From NCBI GenBank assembly GCA_041676265.1, contig JBAYSE010000001.1, positions 1 to 33,767 of the forward strand: 33,767 bases of DNA, read 5' to 3'. Positions 13,072-20,784 of the stretch are shown here, piece by piece. The notes under the pieces are model-generated. The model was not told where the DNA came from. It saw only the letters and a program-made list of their open reading frames with translations, and did no database searches. The position numbers and the translations under genes are program-made. The first letter of the stretch is position 1, and each line of letters begins with the position of its first letter. Origin of the DNA: DUOJ01 sp041676265 (GTDB taxonomy: Bacteria > Spirochaetota > Spirochaetia > Sphaerochaetales > Sphaerochaetaceae).

Positions 13072-15186
13072 ATGAAAACTTTAAAACAATTAGTAGTATT
13101 GGGGTTAGTATTACTAATACTTTTGGGCCTTTTCATTAGTTGTAATGATGAACTTAGATTGGAAGAAATATGTAGTATTAGTGTGGAGGGCGTAGTTGTC
13201 GTTGGTGAGACTCTGACAGTTGAAGTGATGCCAAGCAGAGCACCAGTTTCTTATCAGTGGCTGAGAAGTAATAGTGCTGATGGCACATATGCCAATATTT
13301 CAGGGGCAACCAATAAGACTTACAAACTTGTTGAAGCCGACAAAGGGAAATGGATCAAAGTTGAAGTAAAAGGGACCGGGAACTTTACCGGAACTGAGTC
13401 AAAAATAGTTGGTCCGGTGACTCAGATTATTCAGATTATTAATGAGAGAAGTAGTAGAGCCTATGATACCATCCAAGAAGCTGTTGCTGAGGCAATTGCC
13501 GGCGATACTATTTTAGTTGGAACAGGGACTTATGTAGAAGAAGGACAAATTGTAATTGCTAAGAATCTAACCATTAAGGGAAATAGCAAAGAAGGCACAA
13601 TTATCAAGCCTAAACAGGACACCGGCAGTGATGGCGATGATCGTGGATGGATATTAGTAGAAGCGAATGTAGAATTTAATTTAAGTAATGTTACACTAGA
13701 TGGTGAAGGAAAGGCTATTTACCAGGCTGTTCGCTCTTATGGCACCGGTAGCGTAGATGACTCTATCATTAAAAATATAAAATGGACCGGTAACTATGGT
13801 GCAGGGCTTGTATTTATGGGCACTTCAAGTGATTTTACCGTAAGCAATACCCTCTTTGAAAATATTGATCGCAATGGAATTGTTGTTTATGGGACAGGGA
13901 TAACCGGCGGAACAATTGATAACAACCTATTTATTGGCAGAAATTCTGAGGCTGATCTTGAATATGGTATAGAAATTAGTGAAGGTGCAACCGATGTTGA
14001 AGTTAAGAATAATAAACTCAGAGGTTATGGCGGAGGTAATGATGATTATTCCTCTGCAGCCATATCGATTGTTAGCCGCCATGACACAACAGCTACAACT
14101 GTAACAATAACTAATAATGTCGTAAAAGAAAATTATATTGGTATAGCTATTGGCAATGTGTATGATAAAAAAATACCGCAAGTTACAGTTACTGATAATG
14201 AGTTTGAAAACAACACATATCATATTTTTGATGACCGACTTAACTGGGACAGTGATAATGGCGAATTATTGAATTCTATTATGGTAGATAATGAATTTGC
14301 TCCCGAAAGTGGAATAGGTGATGGAGTAATTAGAGCAACTAAAGAAGGTGACATACTCAATCTCAATCAAAACAGAAGAAAAATTTACAGTTCCATCCAA
14401 GAAGCTGTTAATAAGGCATATGCTTATGATGATATTTCAGTTAGTGCCGGAACGTATGAAGAAAATGTAACAATTGCAACCAACGGCTTGACCCTCAAAG
14501 GACCGAATGCCGGCATTCCGTACAACGGCGAAAGGGTTGATGAGGCAATTGTAGTAGGCAGCTTTAACTTAACAGGAGACAATATCACGATTGAGGGATT
14601 TACAATTGAGCATGGTGAATCCACACTGAATAATAAACGTGGTATCTATATTAATTCTATTGCTACTAAAAATAGTAAGATTGCCAATAATATTCTCGAT
14701 GGAGGCGATAAAGCTACAGACGGAATATTTGTTTCAGGTGAAGGAACGCTTATCGAAGGGAACAAAATTTTCGGAGGTTCTGGTAGTGGAAATGGTTTTT
14801 GGACTCAACCATCCGGAGACCTAACTGTTGAAGGCAATTCAGTAGAAGGTTATGGAAGTAGTATGTACTTCGACTCGGGCTCAACCGGTGATTTTGAAAT
14901 AATAATTAAAGATAACATTTTCAGCCCAAGTGAGGGGCATGGTATAAGTATTGAAGGTAATCCAAACTTTGACGGGTACACATTCAGTATAACAGGAAAC
15001 ACTTTTGAAGACACAGGTGCCACTAGTATAAGGGACCTTCATAGTGCCACGACAGCAAACCGAGATGGGAACTGGCGTGCTTCTATACTGGTTAATAATA
15101 CTATCCCAGAAGGGCATGTGTGGTACGATGATGGCCAAACACCACCACTCTGGCTTCTGGCAGAAAATCGGGATGATAATCCCTAA
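13072..15186 (+). CDS. Lipoprotein with an Ig-like domain and two right-handed beta-helix blocks
   Basis: A type II signal peptide ends at 'LFISC' with lipidated Cys24, so the protein should be anchored to a membrane and perhaps surface exposed. Residues about 35-115 form an Ig-like fold of the 'SYQWLRSNSADGTYANISGATNKTY' type, with 'GKWIKVEVKGTGNFTG' near its end. Two pectin-lyase-like blocks follow. Each begins with the same signature: 'YDTIQEAVAEAIAGDTILVGTGTY' near 135 and 'YSSIQEAVNKAYAYDDISVSAGTY' near 440. Each continues as Asn-rich helical coils with repeats such as 'NNIFxG' or 'GNTFED'. The blocks look like an internal duplication. The beta-helix fold suits polysaccharide binding or cleavage, but catalytic residues cannot be assigned. 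AGAGGGG precedes the ATG. Co-function with the GRE island is not shown. Confidence 0.8.
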   Translation: MKTLKQLVVLGLVLLILLGLFISCNDELRLEEICSISVEGVVVVGETLTVEVMPSRAPVSYQWLRSNSADGTYANISGATNKTYKLVEADKGKWIKVEVKGTGNFTGTESKIVGPVTQIIQIINERSSRAYDTIQEAVAEAIAGDTILVGTGTYVEEGQIVIAKNLTIKGNSKEGTIIKPKQDTGSDGDDRGWILVEANVEFNLSNVTLDGEGKAIYQAVRSYGTGSVDDSIIKNIKWTGNYGAGLVFMGTSSDFTVSNTLFENIDRNGIVVYGTGITGGTIDNNLFIGRNSEADLEYGIEISEGATDVEVKNNKLRGYGGGNDDYSSAAISIVSRHDTTATTVTITNNVVKENYIGIAIGNVYDKKIPQVTVTDNEFENNTYHIFDDRLNWDSDNGELLNSIMVDNEFAPESGIGDGVIRATKEGDILNLNQNRRKIYSSIQEAVNKAYAYDDISVSAGTYEENVTIATNGLTLKGPNAGIPYNGERVDEAIVVGSFNLTGDNITIEGFTIEHGESTLNNKRGIYINSIATKNSKIANNILDGGDKATDGIFVSGEGTLIEGNKIFGGSGSGNGFWTQPSGDLTVEGNSVEGYGSSMYFDSGSTGDFEIIIKDNIFSPSEGHGISIEGNPNFDGYTFSITGNTFEDTGATSIRDLHSATTANRDGNWRASILVNNTIPEGHVWYDDGQTPPLWLLAENRDDNP

Positions 15187-15301
15187 TAGGAGAAAACAAC
15201 CTCAACTACAAAGTATCTGCCAGCTTTACGCATCTGCTTGTTAGATTTGTCATAAGTACAGCTATTTATGGATTATTGGGCTTTCTAAATACCTTGTAAA
15301 G

Positions 15302-15416
15302 AAGAAAATTTGCTGACAATTAATAGAAATATTAATTTAAATGACATATGCTTGTAAGTATTTATATCTTTAATTATTTTATATACATCATTTTATAGAT
15401 TTCAGCAAATTTTCTT
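15302..15416. repeat. 115-bp A+T-rich element with 15-bp perfect terminal inverted repeats
   Basis: AAGAAAATTTGCTGA at 15302-15316 is exactly complementary to TCAGCAAATTTTCTT at 15402-15416. The interior has its own small dyads (for example ATTAAT repeated around AGAAAT). The shape resembles a miniature inverted-repeat element, but no target duplication is visible at its flanks and no second copy was noticed in the window. It could also be a large hairpin ending the lipoprotein transcript. Confidence 0.5.
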
Positions 15417-15436
15417 TAATATTTTAACTCATAGTA

Positions 15437-15471
15437 TTGACATAAGTGTGTAGTTTCTGTATATTACACAC
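15437..15471 (+). promoter_or_regulatory. Strong promoter with an overlapping inverted repeat
   Basis: TTGACA (15437-15442), an exact 17-bp spacer and TATATT (15460-15465) form one of the closest sigma-70 matches in the window. A 7-bp inverted repeat (GTGTGTA 15446-15452, TACACAC 15465-15471) spans the spacer and -10 end, so a repressor could block it. The promoter faces the small exported protein gene. Confidence 0.75.
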
Positions 15472-15519
15472 GAGCTTCACTATTAGTGGAATGAATTCAA
15501 ATTTTGCAGAGTAAATGTG

Positions 15520-16050
15520 ATGAAAAAAGTGCTAATTATTTTAACAGCCATACTAATCACCGGAGTCCTGTTTGCCGTCGATATTGTCGATAGTACCGAC
15601 TTTTATATGTCAACTAAAATTGAAGAGAAAGGGGCAGTAAAGATTGGAGATAAGGGAAAAACATCAAATTCCGTGTCCACTTTTAATAGTATTGATTCAG
15701 TAGGAACCAGTGATGATCCTATTTTGTTTGATGATGACCGGTTAGAAGCAGAATTCACTGTTTACACCATGATAAACAAACAAGGCTCCTACTCTGTTGG
15801 TGTAAAGGCTTCTCCACTGAGTGCTACCGGCGTTAGCACTAAAATTAACTACACCGTGGCTTATGGTACATCGAGCACCGAAACTATTAACAGCGATAAT
15901 AAAACCTTTACAATTCTGTCGGGAACCAACTCCGGAGGGCTAATATTCCCCAAACAGGACTTTAAAATTACCCTAGACAATACAACCTACACAAATGCTT
16001 CGGCCGGTGAATATAGTACTTCTTGGACTATCGAGCTCACGAGCAATTAA
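15520..16050 (+). CDS. Small exported protein of unknown function
   Basis: A signal peptide covers residues 1-19 ('ILITGVLFA' before the probable cut), giving a mature protein of about 157 residues. The mature part is rich in Ser, Thr and Asn and looks all-beta, with alternating patterns such as 'AEFTVYTMINKQGSYSVGVKASPL', 'INYTVAYGTSSTE' and the closing strand 'YSTSWTIELTSN'. That form is seen in bacterial surface and pilin-like proteins, but no family is recognised. There is no cysteine for lipidation and no membrane anchor at the end. The ATG at 15520 is preferred over the adjacent GTG at 15517; the ribosome-binding site is weak. It has its own strong promoter and terminator, so it is a single-gene unit and probably well expressed. 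Confidence 0.7.
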   Translation: MKKVLIILTAILITGVLFAVDIVDSTDFYMSTKIEEKGAVKIGDKGKTSNSVSTFNSIDSVGTSDDPILFDDDRLEAEFTVYTMINKQGSYSVGVKASPLSATGVSTKINYTVAYGTSSTETINSDNKTFTILSGTNSGGLIFPKQDFKITLDNTTYTNASAGEYSTSWTIELTSN

Positions 16051-16073
16051 AATATTTAAAACCGAGAATAACT

Positions 16074-16106
16074 GCTGTTGGCTACAAGCCGGCAGCCGTT
16101 TTTTTT
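16074..16106 (+). terminator. Rho-independent terminator after the small exported protein gene
   Basis: A 9-bp stem (GCTGTTGGC 16074-16082, GCCGGCAGC 16088-16096, two G-U pairs) closes a TACAA loop, followed by CG and eight T residues (16099-16106). This is a textbook intrinsic terminator. Confidence 0.9.
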
Positions 16107-16162
16107 GCCTTAAATAGTGTTCTTTTACGGAATATCTGGTAATCTGAGAAAGGAGGCGTGCC

Positions 16163-16852
16163 ATGGAGAAAGTGACTGTTCTCTCTTTAGGGGGCTCTAT
16201 CATTGTTCCTCAAGAGATCGATATTAAATTCTTAAAAACGTTTACGGCAGCTATTAGTAGATATTTAGATGAAGAGCATACAGGGAAACTTATCATAGTT
16301 ACCGGAGGAGGGGCGCCTGCCCGCCTCTACCAAGCTGCCTATAGAGAGATTGCCACAGTGGTAGACAGTGACCTCATGGACTGGCTAGGTATTGCAGCTA
16401 CCCATTTGAATGGAACCCTAGTGCGCTCACTTTTTATAAAATACTGTGAAGAGCCGCTCGTGAGTGACCCTCGTACCACTAACACCTTTAAAGGACGGGT
16501 GTTAGTAGCCGCCGGTTGGAAGCCGGGCTTCTCAACCGACACCGATGCCGTCTACTTAGCCCAGAAGTTTGGCGCTAAAACGATCATAAACCTCTCCAAT
16601 ATCGCTAAAGTCTACACAGAGGATCCCAAGGTGGACCCCTCTGCCCAACCCCTTGATCAGATCTCCTGGGCCGACTTTAGGACTATGGTAGGGGATGAGT
16701 GGGTACCTGGAAGGAATGTCCCTTTCGATCCGGTGGCCTCTAGAGAGGCTCAAAAAGCCAAGCTTAAGGTTATCTGTGCCGATGGGAGGAATATCGAGAA
16801 CACGCTGGCTATTTTAAGAGGCGAAAGCTATGAGGGAACTCTAATTAGCTAA
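16163..16852 (+). CDS. pyrH: UMP kinase, archaeal-type
   Basis: UMP kinase phosphorylates UMP to UDP with ATP in pyrimidine nucleotide synthesis. It belongs to the amino-acid-kinase fold: 'VLSLGGSIIVP' (residues 6-16) is the first phosphate loop, 'TGGGAPAR' (47-54) the second, 'NGTLVRSL' the UMP-binding helix, and 'GRNVPFDPVASREAQ' near the end is the family's nucleotide segment. The 229-residue form with 'GWKPGFSTDTDAV' resembles the archaeal subgroup, which also occurs in some bacteria. AAGGAGG sits 7 bases before the ATG. Its last 12 bases overlap the end of the convergent PflX-like gene, leaving no room for a terminator. Confidence 0.85.
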   Translation: MEKVTVLSLGGSIIVPQEIDIKFLKTFTAAISRYLDEEHTGKLIIVTGGGAPARLYQAAYREIATVVDSDLMDWLGIAATHLNGTLVRSLFIKYCEEPLVSDPRTTNTFKGRVLVAAGWKPGFSTDTDAVYLAQKFGAKTIINLSNIAKVYTEDPKVDPSAQPLDQISWADFRTMVGDEWVPGRNVPFDPVASREAQKAKLKVICADGRNIENTLAILRGESYEGTLIS

Positions 16853-17785
16853 CTCCATAAAAGCTTGTAAGGGTTTGGCAAAGTCTTCAGGAAAGGGATT
16901 GGGAGCACTAAAGTGGGGAATCCACTCATCTTCATCGCCCAACTCCTGCACAAACCCCTCCTCTATCGACAACTCAGCCAAAAGGTCGATTAACGCTTGC
17001 CACTCTTTTTCTTCTAAAGGGGGAAATTTTCGCTCTCCTGAAGGGTCTACGAACTGGACCATCAGTGAAAGCCAAGCATTATCTTTTAAATTGGCGGCAA
17101 ACCAGTGTAAAAACTCTTTACTAGCATCGAGGCACCCGGGAAAAACCAGATGGCGAACCAGTAATCCCTTAAGGACCCCTTGAGCATCGATGAAGGTAGT
17201 GGGGTGTTTTTCTTTGAGGAATTCAACGGCTTTCAAAACCACTTCAGGATAATCTCGACTACCACAAAACTGTGAGGCCACATTGCGACTTAAAGTTTTT
17301 ATATCAAAGAGGTAGGTGTCTACAAAAGGGTCAATCAAAGCCAAACCCTCAACACTCTCATACCCCGATGTGTTATAAACCACGGGGAGAGTTAACCCCT
17401 GTTCAAGTGCCAAATCTAGGGCCTCCACTATTGAGGGGATAAAGTGGGTTGCGGTTACTAAATTGAGGTTGGCAGCTCCTCCGGCTTGTAGACTTAAAAA
17501 GAGAGAGGCCAACTCCCCAACGCTAACCGCCTTCCCAATTGGCGTAAAACGACGACTAATTTCACGGTTTTGGCAGTAGGGGCAATGAAGGGTGCATCCA
17601 CTAAAAAAGAGGGTCCCGGAGCCCTCTTTCTCTACTAAGGGGGGTTCTTCCCCTTTGTGAAAGCCGACCCAGGCTAGCCTCACCGTGGCGCTCTCTGCGC
17701 AAATTCCCCGTTCCCCCTGCCGGCGGTTCACCCCACACTGGTGGGGACAGAGCATACATTTAAGATAGTTGTCTTGCTTGACCAT
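16841..17785 (-). CDS. PflX-like radical SAM protein (COG1313 type)
   Basis: This resembles the uncharacterised PflX group, related to pyruvate formate-lyase activase. The N-terminal cysteine set 'CMLCPHQCGVNRRQGERGIC' (Cys10, 13, 17, 29 counting from the ATG at 17785) is typical of the group. The radical SAM triad 'CTLHCPYC' (Cys64, 68, 71) follows 'GTLFFSG'. Later segments such as 'PVVYNTSGYESVE', 'DTYLFDIKTL' and 'RHLVFPGCLDASKEF' match the radical SAM barrel. The start is uncertain: an in-frame ATG at 17803 adds six residues and shares the CATG with the divergent patatin ATG; neither has a clear ribosome-binding site. It has no GRE next to it, and the dedicated activase lies elsewhere (11838-12758). 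Its substrate is unknown. It ends in TAG. Confidence 0.8.
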   Translation of the reverse strand: MVKQDNYLKCMLCPHQCGVNRRQGERGICAESATVRLAWVGFHKGEEPPLVEKEGSGTLFFSGCTLHCPYCQNREISRRFTPIGKAVSVGELASLFLSLQAGGAANLNLVTATHFIPSIVEALDLALEQGLTLPVVYNTSGYESVEGLALIDPFVDTYLFDIKTLSRNVASQFCGSRDYPEVVLKAVEFLKEKHPTTFIDAQGVLKGLLVRHLVFPGCLDASKEFLHWFAANLKDNAWLSLMVQFVDPSGERKFPPLEEKEWQALIDLLAELSIEEGFVQELGDEDEWIPHFSAPNPFPEDFAKPLQAFMELAN

Positions 17786-17801
17786 AGAGGCTAAATATAG
17801 C

Positions 17802-18836
17802 ATGTTTAATCTAGTGATACTACGAAGTTACCGCAAAAAAAGAGCAGAAAAACGCCTCAGGGAAGACCGTTATATCCTCTCATTGGACGGAGGGGGGATG
17901 CGTGGTGTTATCCCGGCAACTATTTTAGAGTACATCGCCATTTTTTTTGACAACCACGCTGACAAAAGACCCCTCTGCTCCCATTTTGACCTTATCGCCG
18001 GCACCTCAACGGGAGGATTAATTGCTTTAGCCCTTAGTAGCGCCTACGAAACCAAACAGATAGTCGAACTCTATTTAGAGCATGGTCACATAATCTTCCC
18101 TAAAGGCTCATCCTTTTTGCAACTCAATATGCTGGGGCAACTTTTTAGTCAAAAATACGACGACCTCTCTTTTAATAATCTGCTGAAAGAAATTTTTGAA
18201 GAGGCCCCTTTGCAAGCACTGCTGAGCCCCACTATGGTAGTCACTTACGATTACACCAATAACCGCCCCTATCTCCTTAGTAGTTACGATACGCCCAAAA
18301 CTTTAGTCAGAACGGCTGCCAGGGCAACCTCGGCTGCCCCTACTTACTTCGCCCCTACCACGGTCTATGATGAAGAGTTGAAGCACCAAATCTCCCTAAT
18401 TGATGGGGGTGTGATTGCCAATAATCCCGTCCTCTACGCCTACAGAGAGGCTAAAAAACTCTACCCGGATGCTAAACGGTTCCATATCCTCTCTTTGAGT
18501 ACCGGAGGAGTTGCCCCTCCTAAAATAGAGGCAGGTAAAGGGATTAACGGCATGATTGGGTGGTTAGATCCGGCTAAGGGAACCCCTATCTACCGCATCT
18601 ATGCCAACTCACAAATGCAAACAGCCGATGAAATCGCCTTCGCCATCGATGATCTGGAGTACATCAGGGTGGATGGCACTTTAGAGCATAAAGTTAAACT
18701 GGATGAGACTGACCCCCTAATCCTCTCTAAAATGATTGCGTGGGCAAATGAAATCTACCGGGAAAACCGGGTAAAAATAGAGGCGTTTTGTAAACCTCTA
18801 GTGCAAAGAGGAGTGGCTAACAGGGGGAGTGCGTGA
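17802..18836 (+). CDS. Patatin-like phospholipase
   Basis: This is a serine acyl hydrolase of the patatin family, which cleaves fatty acids from phospholipids or other lipids with a Ser-Asp dyad. The oxyanion loop 'DGGGMRG' (residues 29-35), the nucleophile elbow 'GTSTGG' with Ser69 and the catalytic 'DGG' with Asp201 ('LIDGGVIANNPV') are all present. 'ARATSAAPTYF' before the Asp is also characteristic. At 344 residues it resembles the CapV/FabD-like cytoplasmic members, with no signal peptide. The ATG at 17802 has GAGG about 11 bases upstream and is preferred over an earlier ATG-less extension to 17769. It overlaps the next gene by 4 bases (GTGA), so the pair is coupled. No defence-type cyclase is nearby, so a housekeeping lipid role is more likely. 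Confidence 0.87.
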   Translation: MFNLVILRSYRKKRAEKRLREDRYILSLDGGGMRGVIPATILEYIAIFFDNHADKRPLCSHFDLIAGTSTGGLIALALSSAYETKQIVELYLEHGHIIFPKGSSFLQLNMLGQLFSQKYDDLSFNNLLKEIFEEAPLQALLSPTMVVTYDYTNNRPYLLSSYDTPKTLVRTAARATSAAPTYFAPTTVYDEELKHQISLIDGGVIANNPVLYAYREAKKLYPDAKRFHILSLSTGGVAPPKIEAGKGINGMIGWLDPAKGTPIYRIYANSQMQTADEIAFAIDDLEYIRVDGTLEHKVKLDETDPLILSKMIAWANEIYRENRVKIEAFCKPLVQRGVANRGSA

Positions 18837-19234
18837 GTTTCATGAGCCCCCGACAAAGGGCCTTCGAGAAGAAGATGCGCCACCTCTTTGATGAACTCGA
18901 CCACTACTTGGAAGATAAATTTAAGGACCTCTACCCGCTCCACCCTAACCGTCTTCCGCGGGGTAAAGCTGCCAGAGTCTCCTATGATGGTCTGTTCAGT
19001 ACCGGCACAAAGTTTACCCTCGGGATAGGCAGTGAGTATGGCAGGGGGTATTTAGTCGACGTAGAGGTTTCAACCCTCGCAAAAATCGATAAATCGATGC
19101 GTGATGCCATCGACACAGCCGCCTATGAATTTTTAAAAGAGCATTTGGCAATCCACTTTCCCACCCGTGACCTTGATGTGGTAAAAGATGGCTCTGTTTA
19201 CAAGATTATAGGGGATTTCTCGCTAAGCGGTTAA
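18833..19234 (+). CDS. Small hypothetical protein coupled to the patatin gene
   Basis: A 133-residue soluble protein starting at a GTG that overlaps the patatin stop. A second start (ATG, 9 bases on) is possible. The first 35 residues are a charged helix ('AFEKKMRHLFDELDHYLEDKF'), followed by a mixed alpha/beta part with 'GRGYLVDVEVSTL' and 'VYKIIGDFSLSG' strands. No catalytic motif or known family is recognised, and no signal peptide is present. The coupling suggests a role with the patatin, for example as a partner or inhibitor, but that is inference. Its end overlaps the end of the convergent nucleosidase gene by 12 bases. Confidence 0.65.
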   Translation: MSFMSPRQRAFEKKMRHLFDELDHYLEDKFKDLYPLHPNRLPRGKAARVSYDGLFSTGTKFTLGIGSEYGRGYLVDVEVSTLAKIDKSMRDAIDTAAYEFLKEHLAIHFPTRDLDVVKDGSVYKIIGDFSLSG

Positions 19235-19888
19235 AGATTGAGCAATAAGCGCAAAAAGGTCGAGGGAAGCTGCCTCAAGAAATTTAGGATAGTTTTTAGG
19301 GCGATGGCCACGCGAATTGTCGCTGACAAAGCGGACAACTTTGACCTCAACCCCTAGCTCTTGGCCACTTTTAGCCACCGCATAGCTCTCCATATCGAGG
19401 GCATCGATACCCAACTCATCTGTGAGCCAAGGAGTTTTATTGCGCTCTGCTCTGGTAGAAAAAATATCACCACTACCTAACGTCAAGGGGAACCTCACCC
19501 CTCTGCCTGCCCACCTAGGATAATTGTCACACAATATGGAGAGGGGCAAAGCCCCTTCAAGGCTCCCATCTTTTGAGGGAAGCACACCTTTAGGCCAACC
19601 AAAGAGACTCAAGTCAACATCCCATTGGACGATTTTATCGGGCAAGACAAAGTCTCCCACTTCAAGTTCAGCATTGACCCCACCACAGGTGCCGACACAA
19701 ATTACCATTCTAGGCCGGTAGTATTGAATCGCTAAAGTGGCATTGATGGCAGCATTAATTTTGCCTACCCCCAAAGGAGCTACGGCTAACTCCCGCCCGC
19801 AAGGGAGGGAGTGCACCCCTGAGCGCTTTATGGGAAACTGGCGAGCGCCTTGTAGCTCTGCTTCACTGGAAGCCACCACTAGTACCAT
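19223..19888 (-). CDS. 5'-methylthioadenosine/S-adenosylhomocysteine nucleosidase-like protein
   Basis: A PNP/UDP phosphorylase-fold protein of the MTAN type, which splits adenine from methylthioadenosine, S-adenosylhomocysteine or 5'-deoxyadenosine. Key segments are 'VGTCGGV' (65-71), 'DFVLPDKIVQWDVD' with the family's aromatic/Asp region, 'LGSGDIFST' (138-145), 'LDMESYAVA' (164-172) with the ribose-binding Glu167, and 'FVSDNSRG' with catalytic Asp190. Length 221 is normal. Relatives such as futalosine hydrolase or a nucleoside phosphorylase cannot be excluded. The ATG follows GGAG, which lies inside a palindrome GGAGCGCTCC. The start overlaps the end of the upstream kinase gene by 10 bases. 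5'-deoxyadenosine removal would help the radical SAM enzymes encoded here. Confidence 0.78.
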   Translation of the reverse strand: MVLVVASSEAELQGARQFPIKRSGVHSLPCGRELAVAPLGVGKINAAINATLAIQYYRPRMVICVGTCGGVNAELEVGDFVLPDKIVQWDVDLSLFGWPKGVLPSKDGSLEGALPLSILCDNYPRWAGRGVRFPLTLGSGDIFSTRAERNKTPWLTDELGIDALDMESYAVAKSGQELGVEVKVVRFVSDNSRGHRPKNYPKFLEAASLDLFALIAQSLTA

Positions 19889-20721
19889 TGGGAGCGCTCC
19901 ACTAAAAGGGGGATTATAGTTTCAACTGAAACCCCTAAAGTCCTCTCTCTCCCCCCCTCGTAAGAGAGACGCACAGCTTTACTGACTAAGTTTGAAGCAA
20001 ACCTGGTGGCTTCAAAGAAAGCCACGCCCCGCACAAGTTGCCCCGCCAGAATAGAAGCAAAGAGATCTCCACATCCCGGGTAAGAGATAGAGGTATATAT
20101 CTCTTTGATAACAGCAGTTTCGTTTGTCGCGCTGTCATAGGCTATTACACCCCCCCAAATACTATCCATAACACTGGTAATGGCGACCTTTTGCGGACCC
20201 AGTTGGCTGAGCCGGATAGCCCATCTTTTCGCCTCTTCAACGGAGAGTGCCGGGTTATAAGGTTCTTGTAAGAGAAAGGCCGCTTCGGTAACGTTGGGGG
20301 TAATAACCCGGGCGTGTCTAACCAACTCTTGCATCTTCTTAATCAGCGATTCGCTCACCGGGGCATACGGTTCGCCGTTATCACCTAAGACGGGGTCTAC
20401 GACGGTTAAAAAATCTTTACTCTTAGCCTCTTGCCATTCGAGGGCCGCTAAGACAATGTCTATCTGCTGTTCACTGCCTAAGAACCCGCTGTAAAGGGAG
20501 TCCAAGGTTAAGTCTAGCTTCTTCCAGTGCTTTAGGGTATCAAGCATAAATTGTGTAAGGTCAATGTACTCATACCCTTCAAATCCATCAGTTTGTGTCG
20601 ACAAGAGGGCTGTAGGGAGTATTGAATAGTCTATTCCCAAAGCGCTCAATGCCGGTAGAACTACACTTAAAGAGCTTTTAGAGTGACACGATAAATCATG
20701 AATCGCTAGCATTGTTTTCAT
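19879..20721 (-). CDS. Pyridoxal/pyridoxamine kinase-like protein (PfkB superfamily)
   Basis: Members phosphorylate vitamin B6 vitamers to make the PLP precursor. The protein has the PdxK/PdxY layout: an N-terminal 'MLAIHDLSCHSKSSLSVVLPAL' segment, 'PTALLSTQTDGFEGYEYIDL' (vitamin-site loop), 'VDPVLGDNGEPY', 'VITPNVTEAAFLL', and the ATP and anion-hole motif 'GCGD' (216-219) with catalytic Asp219. Compared with the classical PdxY family some residues differ, so a related hydroxymethyl-sugar or other small-molecule kinase is possible. ATG at 20721 is used in place of the TTG at 20757. Length is then 280. It is divergent from phosphoglucomutase with only 63 bases between starts, and it overlaps the nucleosidase gene downstream. 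Confidence 0.75.
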   Translation of the reverse strand: MKTMLAIHDLSCHSKSSLSVVLPALSALGIDYSILPTALLSTQTDGFEGYEYIDLTQFMLDTLKHWKKLDLTLDSLYSGFLGSEQQIDIVLAALEWQEAKSKDFLTVVDPVLGDNGEPYAPVSESLIKKMQELVRHARVITPNVTEAAFLLQEPYNPALSVEEAKRWAIRLSQLGPQKVAITSVMDSIWGGVIAYDSATNETAVIKEIYTSISYPGCGDLFASILAGQLVRGVAFFEATRFASNLVSKAVRLSYEGGRERTLGVSVETIIPLLVERSQWY

Positions 20722-20740
20722 CACCATCACACTATCAGTC

Positions 20741-20769
20741 TTGAGTCCACTGTGCAAGAGAGTTATAAT
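20741..20769 (+). promoter_or_regulatory. Promoter of the phosphoglucomutase gene
   Basis: TTGAGT (20741-20746), an exact 17-bp spacer and a perfect TATAAT (20764-20769). The start site would fall around 20776, leaving a leader of only 8-10 bases before the ATG at 20785, so the AGG there would lie at the very 5' end of the message. Confidence 0.75.
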
Positions 20770-20784
20770 CGCATCAGGTACAAA

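Larger units (their letters stand above)
15187..15519. other. A+T-rich gap bounded by an inverted repeat, with a downstream promoter
   Basis: The gap has no gene. A 15-bp perfect inverted repeat (15302-15316 and 15402-15416) encloses 85 very A+T-rich bases. A near-consensus promoter for the next gene lies at 15437-15465. Confidence 0.6.

Noticed and set aside
13927..14223. 98-codon ORF antisense to the beta-helix lipoprotein
   Set aside because: It arises from the A+T-rich repeats of the opposite coding strand and has no ribosome-binding site.
17802..18836. CBASS-type defence operon around the patatin
   Set aside because: Patatin effectors occur in CBASS, but no nucleotidyltransferase, ubiquitin-like or sensor gene is next to it.
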